Below are positions 13,741-18,478 of a DNA stretch of 18,478 nt, piece by piece. The stretch is from URNF01 sp045594105 (GTDB lineage: Bacteria; Bacillota; Clostridia; Oscillospirales; Acutalibacteraceae). Under the pieces are notes generated by a model. It saw only the letters and a program-made list of their open reading frames with translations, ran no database searches and had not been told where the DNA came from. How positions within the stretch are numbered: position 1 is the first letter of the stretch; each line of letters opens with the position of its first letter. The translations under genes and the position numbers were made by a program. Where the stretch lies: assembly GCA_045594105.1 (NCBI GenBank), contig JAZNXY010000141.1, positions 1 through 18,478 of the forward strand. Reading direction: 5' to 3'.

Positions 13741-14597
13741 TACGCCAATGCCAACGAAATGAGTTCCAGCGGCGAAAACGCAGGTTGCAGTGCGGCATTG
13801 ATGCCTGCGGCGATCAGCCGTGCGGCACGGCTGATGACAAGGTCAATTTCTTTTGGTGTCACAACAAGGTTTTTCAATGCTTCCGGCACGGCGTTGCCGC
13901 CTGCGGCGGCAATGGTTGCCGCATCCACCACGGTGGGCACACCGATACCGATGACCGGCACACCGAAGGTAGCGGCATTTAACGGGTGGCGGTGATTGCC
14001 TACGCCTGCACCGGGGGAAATGCCGCTGTCCGATACCTGCACCGTGCGGCCGAGCCGTGTGACCTCACCCGCCGCCAGCGCATCTACCACAATGATAGCG
14101 GCAGGGGAGACAACGCCGCATACGCCACGCACGATCTCGCTGCTTTCTGTGCCTGTCTGTCCCAGAACGCCGGGGGTCAACACTGCCGACGGACGCAGTC
14201 CGTCAAGCCCTACACTTTTGGCGAACTCTCCGTCTATGTGACGGGTGGCAAGCACCATATCCGCTGTGCGTGGACCTAACGCATCGGGTGTGATGCCACG
14301 ATTGCCCAAACCAACGGTCAGCACCGTGCCGTTTTTCGGCAACAGCGAGGTAATGGCCTTTGCCAGCAGGGTAGCGGCCTCGTGTATGTCTTTTTCGTCG
14401 TCTGAAAGAGCGGGAAACTCCAACGTCACATAGGTGCCACGTGGCTTGCCCACGGCGATTGCCGCCGCATCGGAATGCAGCTGCAGGGTGGTGACGGTAA
14501 CCTTCCCTGTGGCAGTGACCGACCTTTCAAAATCCTCTTTGGAGAGGTGCTTCGCATTATCAACCGTTTCAAGTGCTAAATCTGTACGAAAAACCAT
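13740..14597 (-). CDS. gpr: Germination protease (GPR), spore endopeptidase
   Basis: Degrades small acid-soluble spore proteins when spores germinate, freeing DNA and supplying amino acids; it acts in the spore core. 285 residues. The N-terminus MVFRTDLALE matches the zymogen self-cleavage site (cut expected after Glu10). The catalytic region has VGLGNRGITPDALGP (95-109, Asp105), LTPGVLGQTGTES (140-152) and VDALAAGEVTRLGRTVQVSDSGISPGAGVGNHR-type sequence with Asp172 and Asp190. The propeptide is about 10 residues, shorter than the roughly 15 of Bacillus. AGGA lies 6 bases before the ATG. A CATATAC element upstream is weakly forespore-like without a well-placed -35. It is divergent from rpsT, a common Firmicutes arrangement, and marks the organism as a spore former. 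Confidence 0.96.
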   Translation of the reverse strand: MVFRTDLALETVDNAKHLSKEDFERSVTATGKVTVTTLQLHSDAAAIAVGKPRGTYVTLEFPALSDDEKDIHEAATLLAKAITSLLPKNGTVLTVGLGNRGITPDALGPRTADMVLATRHIDGEFAKSVGLDGLRPSAVLTPGVLGQTGTESSEIVRGVCGVVSPAAIIVVDALAAGEVTRLGRTVQVSDSGISPGAGVGNHRHPLNAATFGVPVIGIGVPTVVDAATIAAAGGNAVPEALKNLVVTPKEIDLVISRAARLIAAGINAALQPAFSPLELISLALA

Positions 14598-14668
14598 ACT
14601 TTTTCCTGCCTTTTATTGGGGTATATGCAGTATTTGCGAAAAAAATCTCAATATTCTGAAAAAAACAG

Positions 14669-14697
14669 TTGCATTTTTGAAAAAAGGGTGCTATTAT
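14669..14697 (+). promoter_or_regulatory. Sigma-A promoter of rpsT
   Basis: TTGCAT (14669-14674), 17 bases, TATTAT (14692-14697). The leader of about 35 bases carries a strong Shine-Dalgarno. Confidence 0.7.
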
Positions 14698-14740
14698 GAC
14701 TTGTGCGTGATTTGAAATAGTCAGATTAGGAGGTGTGACC

Positions 14741-14992
14741 ATGCCCAATATTAAATCCGCCAAGAAGCGTGTAAAGGTTAACGCTGCGAAAGCTGAGCGC
14801 AACAAAGCTGCTCGTTCTGCTCTCCGTACCGAGATCAAAAATGCTAACGCCGCTATCGCTGCAGGCGAAAACAAAGAAGAAGCTTTGAAAGCCGCAGTGA
14901 AGAAGATTGACCAGGCCGCTGCGAAGGGTCTCCTGCACAAGAATACGGCTGCACGGAAAAAGTCCGCCCTCGCTAAAAAGGCAAACGCCTGA
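14741..14992 (+). CDS. rpsT: 30S ribosomal protein S20
   Basis: An 83-residue, very basic, helical protein that binds 16S rRNA early in 30S assembly. The sequence MPNIKSAKKRVKVNAAKAERN and the C-terminal AKGLLHKNTAARKKSALAKK are diagnostic. The ATG at 14741 has AGGAGGTG 5 bases upstream; an in-frame GTG at 14735 overlaps that site and is rejected. It is a single-gene unit with its own promoter and a terminator 20 bases downstream. Codon choice differs slightly from its neighbours (more GCT, CGT and AAA), as is usual for highly expressed genes. Confidence 0.97.
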   Translation: MPNIKSAKKRVKVNAAKAERNKAARSALRTEIKNANAAIAAGENKEEALKAAVKKIDQAAAKGLLHKNTAARKKSALAKKANA

Positions 14993-15012
14993 TTGGTATA
15001 ATTGAGAAGAAC

Positions 15013-15040
15013 AAAACCTCCGCTTTTGCGGAGGTTTTTT
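15013..15040 (+). terminator. Terminator of rpsT
   Basis: Stem AACCTCCGC / GCGGAGGTT with a TTTT loop and a six-T tail. The SRP RNA promoter starts 3 bases later. Confidence 0.93.
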
Positions 15041-15042
15041 CG

Positions 15043-15071
15043 TTGACTTTTTCTGTTGTATATATTATAAT
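15043..15071 (+). promoter_or_regulatory. Sigma-A promoter of the SRP RNA
   Basis: TTGACT (15043-15048), 17 bases, TATAAT (15066-15071). Near-consensus, as expected for an abundant stable RNA. It may also supply dnaX, since no separate dnaX promoter is obvious. Confidence 0.85.
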
Positions 15072-15077
15072 ACTACG

Positions 15078-15225
15078 TGTACGCGTGCTTTTGGGCATAC
15101 AAACGGATGGGTCCTGTGCGACGGTGCGCTGTGAACCATGTCAGGCGGGGAACCGAGCAGCATTAAGCGGTGTCGTCCGTGCGCCACAGTCTGCCTGTCC
15201 GTTTGTATGCCTAAGGGTACGCGAT
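15078..15225 (+). ncRNA. ffs: Signal recognition particle RNA (4.5S/scRNA)
   Basis: RNA core of the SRP, which binds Ffh and targets nascent membrane and secreted proteins. The conserved apical domain is present: GTCAGG (15140-15145), CGG-GGAA-CCG tetraloop hairpin (15146-15155) and AGCAGC on the 3' side. A long closing helix pairs GGCATACAAACGGA (15094-15107) with TCCGTTTGTATGCC, and outside it CGCGTGC pairs with GTACGCG. This makes about 148 bases, longer than the ~110-base gamma-proteobacterial form but without an evident Alu domain of the long Bacillus type. Ends are estimated: 5' from the promoter, 3' from the outer helix followed by a T-rich tract. Location just upstream of dnaX is typical for Firmicutes. 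Confidence 0.92.
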
Positions 15226-15257
15226 TTGTATTTATTTCTTTTGCGTGAGGTGATTTT

Positions 15258-16910
15258 GTGTATCAGGTGTTATATCGTAAATGGCGGCCGCAGACCTTTT
15301 CGGATGTCAGCGGACAGGAAACGGTAACCGCCGCACTGAAAAATGAAATCAAAAACAACCGTTTGGCACATGCCTATTTGTTTACCGGCTGTCGTGGAAC
15401 GGGTAAGACCACCTGCGCCAAAATCCTTGCAAAAGCGGTCAACTGTCTGCATCCAAAGGACGGCGACCCGTGCAACGAATGTGAAATCTGCCGTGGTATT
15501 GATGACGGCTCTATCCTGGATGTCACCGAAATCGATGCCGCCTCCAATAACGGTGTGGATAACATCCGAGAGCTGCGTGAAGAGGTCAATTATACGCCCA
15601 ATGCAGGTACCTACCGTGTGTACATCATCGACGAAGTACATATGCTATCCGCAGGTGCATTCAACGCCCTGTTAAAGACGTTGGAAGAGCCGCCTGCACA
15701 CGTGATTTTTATTCTGGCGACCACCGAAGTGCATAAGCTGCCTGCGACCATTCTGTCCCGCTGTCAGCGGTTTGATTTCGGTCGTATTGCACCGACTGCG
15801 ATTGCTGCACGTATACAGGAAGTGGCGACGGCAGAGGGCTTTACGGTGACCGATGATGCGGCATTGCTGCTTGCCCGTCTCGCAGACGGTGCTATGCGTG
15901 ATGCACTGTCCCTTTTGGATCAATGCTTGTCGGTTGGTAATGAAATCACCGCCGAAGCGGTAGCACAAGCGACCGGTATGGCCGGCAGTGAGTATCTGTA
16001 TCAACTGTCGGATGCGGTGGCTGTAGGTGATTCCGCTGCCGCACTGGCACTGCTGGATACGTTGTACCGTGGGGCAAAGGATATGGAGCGGCTGTGTGCC
16101 GAGTGGGTGGAGCATTACCGCAATCTGATGATTGTACAGACGGTAAAAGATCCCGCCGAGCTGATTATCGCATCCCCTGACGAGTGGGAAAAGCTTCGTG
16201 CCGCCGCAGGCAAACAGTCTGCCGCTGCGGTGCTGCAGTGTCTCACCGTTTTACAGGAAACGCTGGATCGTTTACGTGGCGGCGTGTCCCGTCGTGTAGA
16301 AATGGAAATGGCGGTGTTAAAGCTGTGCTGTCCCGAGCTGGATAGCGGCAGTGAGGCGTTGCTGCGTCGTGTTGCCGCACTGGAAGGTGCACTTGCATCG
16401 GGTGTGGCTGTGAAGGCGGCGTCCCAACCGGTGAAGCAGAAAGTGCCTGCCGCACAACCGGCGGCACCTCAACCCGTGAAGGAGGCGGCACCTGCACCGC
16501 AAGTGGAAGCAGAGCCCGCACCACAAGAGGAAACGACACCTGCACCCGAACAGCCGGTGGAGGCGGCACCTGTGGACGATGAAGAGCGCCCGTTTGCCCA
16601 ATGGGGTGAGGTTGTGGAACGGCTCGGTACGGCTTGTCCGCCGTTGCAGGGCGTGCTTATCGGCTCAACCGCATATGTCCGTGGTGATATTGTGTTGGTG
16701 TGTACCGACAATGAAATGTTCAAATCGCTTGCCACCCGTGACGGGAACAAGCAGATTTTCCTCTCTGTCATCCGTGAGGTGACCGGCCGCAGTATGCGTA
16801 TCGGCATCAAGAAAAAGGTAACACCGCAGGATGAAATTCCCGAAGACCCGCTTGCCGCGTTTTTGCAGAGGGGACGCGCGCAGGGCGTGAATATTACAAC
16901 TGAGGAGTAA
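15258..16910 (+). CDS. dnaX: DNA polymerase III subunit gamma/tau
   Basis: Clamp-loader ATPase of the replicative polymerase. 550 residues from a GTG with GAGGTGA 5 bases upstream; the start MYQVLYRKWRPQTFSDV is the family norm. Walker A GCRGTGKT is at 44-51, zinc-binding cysteines at 63, 72, 75 and 78, Walker B region IIDEVHML at 123-130 and the SRC arginine-finger motif at 167-169. After about residue 365 comes a Pro/Ala/Glu-rich linker (about 385-440), then a tau-like C-terminal domain ending EDPLAAFLQRGRAQGVNITTEE. I see no slippery heptamer for programmed frameshifting near the linker, so a separate short gamma form is not predicted. It heads the conserved dnaX-ybaB-recR operon; GAGGAG for the next gene lies inside its last codons. 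Confidence 0.97.
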   Translation: MYQVLYRKWRPQTFSDVSGQETVTAALKNEIKNNRLAHAYLFTGCRGTGKTTCAKILAKAVNCLHPKDGDPCNECEICRGIDDGSILDVTEIDAASNNGVDNIRELREEVNYTPNAGTYRVYIIDEVHMLSAGAFNALLKTLEEPPAHVIFILATTEVHKLPATILSRCQRFDFGRIAPTAIAARIQEVATAEGFTVTDDAALLLARLADGAMRDALSLLDQCLSVGNEITAEAVAQATGMAGSEYLYQLSDAVAVGDSAAALALLDTLYRGAKDMERLCAEWVEHYRNLMIVQTVKDPAELIIASPDEWEKLRAAAGKQSAAAVLQCLTVLQETLDRLRGGVSRRVEMEMAVLKLCCPELDSGSEALLRRVAALEGALASGVAVKAASQPVKQKVPAAQPAAPQPVKEAAPAPQVEAEPAPQEETTPAPEQPVEAAPVDDEERPFAQWGEVVERLGTACPPLQGVLIGSTAYVRGDIVLVCTDNEMFKSLATRDGNKQIFLSVIREVTGRSMRIGIKKKVTPQDEIPEDPLAAFLQRGRAQGVNITTEE

Positions 16911-16915
16911 AAACT

Positions 16916-17260
16916 ATGAAAGCAAGATTACCGCAAGGTATGGGCGGCGGCCCCGGCAATATGCAGGCGATGATGCGTCAGGCACAGAAAATGCAGGAGG
17001 AAGCCGCAGCACTGCAGCAGGAATTGGAAGCAACCGAATATACAGCATCGGCAGGCGGCGGTGCGGTGGAAGCTACCGTTAACGGAAAGCACGAAATCGT
17101 ACGTCTGAACATCAACCCCGAAGTGATCGACCCCGATGACGCAGAAATGCTTGCAGACCTCGTAAAAGCGGCGGTTAACGAAGCGATACGTAAGGCGGCG
17201 GCAGATGCGGACACCCGTATGGGACAAATTACCGGCGGACTGGGTTTCCCCGGCTTCTGA
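16916..17260 (+). CDS. YbaB/EbfC family nucleoid-associated protein
   Basis: A 114-residue DNA-binding protein that forms dimers with a tweezer-like shape and coats the nucleoid. The N-terminal Gly/Met-rich start (GMGGGPGNMQAMMRQAQKMQ) leads into an amphipathic helix, then the conserved core AGGGAVEATVNGKHEIVRLNINPEVIDPDD and a C-terminal helix (AEMLADLVKAAVNEAIRKA). Its Shine-Dalgarno GAGGAG overlaps the dnaX stop region, 8 bases before the ATG, and recR follows after 11 bases. This gene order is conserved across bacteria and links it loosely to replication and recombination. Confidence 0.96.
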   Translation: MKARLPQGMGGGPGNMQAMMRQAQKMQEEAAALQQELEATEYTASAGGGAVEATVNGKHEIVRLNINPEVIDPDDAEMLADLVKAAVNEAIRKAAADADTRMGQITGGLGFPGF

Positions 17261-17271
17261 GAGGGTATACT

Positions 17272-17871
17272 ATGGAATACGGTGTAGCACCGCTGGAGAG
17301 GTTGGTCGAGCAGCTGGAAGGATTGCCCGGCATCGGCCATAAATCCGCAGGGCGGCTTGCATTTTATCTATTGCGTGCATCGCAGGAAAAGGCAGATGCT
17401 TTTGTGTCTGCGATTCAAGATGCACGTGAAAAAATACGGGAATGTACGGTGTGCTGTAACTTGGCGGATAAGGAGCTTTGTCCCGTTTGTGCCGCACCTG
17501 CAAGGGACCGTTCGGTCATTTGCGTGGTAGAGGATGCAAGGGATGTGGCGGCATTTGAACGCACCCGTGAATATACGGGTCTGTACCACGTGCTGCACGG
17601 CACCATTTCGCCAATGGACGGTGTAGGTCCCGAGGATATCCGTGTGAAAGAGCTGCTTGTACGTCTGACCGATGAGAATATCACCGAGGTGATTATGGCA
17701 ACCAATCCCACTGTCGAGGGTGAAGCCACGGCGATGTATCTGGCACGGCTTTTGAAGGCATTTCCCATTAAAATCACCCGTCTTGCCTACGGCATTCCCG
17801 TGGGCGGAGACCTGGAGTATGCGGACGAGGTTACCTTGCGCCGTTCACTTGAGGGAAGGAACGTTCTGTAG
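17272..17871 (+). CDS. recR: Recombination mediator RecR
   Basis: Works with RecF and RecO to load RecA at single-strand gaps. 199 residues, the standard length. Helix-hairpin-helix LEGLPGIGHKSAGRLAFYLL (near 16-35), a C4 zinc finger (CTVCCNLADKELCPVC, near 58-73), a Toprim domain (ICVVEDARDV ... HGTISPMDGVGPEDI) and the C-terminal TRLAYGIPVGGDLEYADEVTL motif are all present. Weak GAGGGT precedes the ATG by about 7 bases. The TAG stop codon lies within the left arm of a long inverted repeat that fills the gap to smpB, yet the C-terminus (SLEGRNVL) is about the normal length, so the gene is not truncated. Confidence 0.97.
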   Translation: MEYGVAPLERLVEQLEGLPGIGHKSAGRLAFYLLRASQEKADAFVSAIQDAREKIRECTVCCNLADKELCPVCAAPARDRSVICVVEDARDVAAFERTREYTGLYHVLHGTISPMDGVGPEDIRVKELLVRLTDENITEVIMATNPTVEGEATAMYLARLLKAFPIKITRLAYGIPVGGDLEYADEVTLRRSLEGRNVL

Positions 17872-17977
17872 CCGAAAAGGGTAAGCGCTAATCGCACGGG
17901 CAGTATTTTCACCAGACAAATTGCCATAAGGAAAAAATACATTTTTAACCGATTAGGGTTTGCCCTTTTCGGCTACA
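17867..17977. repeat. Long imperfect inverted repeat between recR and smpB
   Basis: Arms of 28 bases (17867-17894 and 17950-17977): 15 perfect pairs starting TGTAGCCGAAAAGGG, two G-U-type positions, one mismatch, and a perfect inner CTAATCG/CGATTAG. The 55-base loop holds GGCA/TGCC (17899-17902, 17922-17925) and GTATTTT/AAAATAC (17903-17909, 17934-17940), which interleave as an H-type pseudoknot would. No T-run follows the right arm, so it is not an intrinsic terminator. TA dinucleotides edge GCCGAAAAGGG...CCCTTTTCGGC, as at a MITE with TA target duplication. The smpB Shine-Dalgarno starts 6 bases after it. Confidence 0.7.
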
Positions 17978-17998
17978 CAAAGAAAGGAGATGTCGGCG

Positions 17999-18466
17999 TT
18001 GGCGAAAGAAAGTATCAAAACGATTTCCGAAAACCGCAAGGCATTCCACGAATATTTTGTGGAAGAATCCTTGGAAGCCGGCATTGAATTGTGCGGCACC
18101 GAGGTAAAGGCCATCCGCAGAGGCGGCGTTAATCTCAAGGATGCCTGGTGCAGTGTGGTGGAAGGCGAAATGTTTGTCAACGGTATGCATATCAGCCCCT
18201 ATGAACAGGGAAACATTTTTAACCGTGATCCGCTGCGTGTCAGACGGTTGCTGCTGCATAAAAAAGAAATTATGCGATCGTATGGATTGACCAAGCAGCA
18301 AGGACTTACGCTGATACCCTTGTCCTTGTATTTCAAGGGCTCGCGTGTGAAGGTGCAGGTAGGGCTTTGCCGTGGTAAAAAGCTGTATGATAAGCGTGAA
18401 GATGCAGCCAGACGTGATATGAAACGAGAAGCGGAACGTGCTTTGAAAGAGAAAAACGCACAGTGA
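17999..18466 (+). CDS. smpB: SsrA (tmRNA)-binding protein SmpB
   Basis: Partner of tmRNA in rescuing stalled ribosomes (trans-translation). 155 residues, a normal length. The conserved core is GIELCGTEVKAIRRGGVNLKDAWCSV, followed by INGMHISPYEQGN-like sequence, RVRRLLLHKKEI and LTLIPLSLYFKGSRVKVQVGLCRGKKLYDKRED, then the basic C-terminal tail that enters the ribosome mRNA channel. Start: AAGGAG (17984-17989) is directly against an ATG at 17990 but 9 bases from the TTG at 17999, and the TTG gives MAKESIKTI, the family N-terminus. I therefore choose TTG. The ssrA gene is not in the window; it may lie downstream. Confidence 0.95.
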   Translation: MAKESIKTISENRKAFHEYFVEESLEAGIELCGTEVKAIRRGGVNLKDAWCSVVEGEMFVNGMHISPYEQGNIFNRDPLRVRRLLLHKKEIMRSYGLTKQQGLTLIPLSLYFKGSRVKVQVGLCRGKKLYDKREDAARRDMKREAERALKEKNAQ

Positions 18467-18478
18467 TTTTCACTGTGC
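18458..18478 (+). terminator. Terminator hairpin of smpB, cut by the window end
   Basis: GCACAGTGA / TCACTGTGC, a perfect 9-bp stem with a TTT loop, overlaps the smpB stop codon. The expected T-run would lie just beyond the last base. Confidence 0.75.

Noticed and set aside
13282..13995. Long + strand reading frame across the tRNA region and into gpr
   Set aside because: It runs through a terminator, tRNA-Arg (in antisense) and the gpr C-terminus; the HPQRESNSQLP... segment is the well-known translation of a tRNA.
15043..15327. 94-codon frame over the SRP RNA
   Set aside because: It begins within the -35 element of the RNA promoter and reads through conserved SRP RNA structure.
16800..16830. 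A-rich AAGAAAAAGG in dnaX as a programmed frameshift site
   Set aside because: The bases are not a slippery heptamer in the correct phase, and the site lies near the C-terminus, not at the gamma/tau boundary.
17867..17977. Intrinsic terminator of the dnaX-ybaB-recR operon
   Set aside because: The stem is not followed by a T-run on either strand, and the 55-base loop is far too large.

Overview
The window looks like the chromosome of an endospore-forming Clostridia bacterium, probably an uncultured gut Oscillospirales-type lineage. The evidence is the germination protease gpr next to rpsT, a BofC-like small protein, Firmicutes-style strong Shine-Dalgarno sites and sigma-A promoters, an SRP RNA directly upstream of dnaX, and a large secreted protein with repeated CxCGY units. 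The taxonomic placement is inference; there is no rRNA gene here.

Layout. (a) 1-1215: the 3' end of a large secreted or surface protein and its terminator. (b) 1243-5614: a tight + strand operon of a CLC anion transporter with a C-terminal TrkA-C-like domain, a membrane acyltransferase, the L11 methyltransferase prmA and the 16S rRNA methyltransferase rsmE. (c) 5579-6303: a small cassette with a 102-codon unknown gene (-) and a divergent XRE regulator (+) sharing an operator-like promoter region. It is bounded by two identical 36-bp terminator repeats. (d) 6303-10740, minus strand: mgtC/sapB with a structured leader, a SWIM-SNF2 helicase, and a membrane-anchored BofC-like protein. (e) 10801-13325: a class A penicillin-binding protein. 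(f) 13286-13740: a 455-bp stretch without protein genes, holding tRNA-Arg(CCU), a partial copy of its 3' end, several palindromes and a GTAGGGG-bounded repeat. (g) 13740-14992: gpr (-) and rpsT (+), divergent. (h) 15043-18478: SRP RNA, dnaX, ybaB/ebfC, recR, a long imperfect inverted repeat, then smpB with the start of its terminator.

Most of the genes are housekeeping: ribosome modification and rescue (prmA, rsmE, rpsT, smpB), replication and repair (dnaX, ybaB, recR), protein targeting (SRP RNA), cell-wall synthesis (the penicillin-binding protein) and sporulation or germination (gpr, BofC-like).

I see no CRISPR array, transposase, prophage or clear defence island. The unexplained signals are small: the terminator-flanked XRE cassette, tRNA-derived repeat debris, an inverted repeat with pseudoknot potential before smpB, and the mgtC leader.
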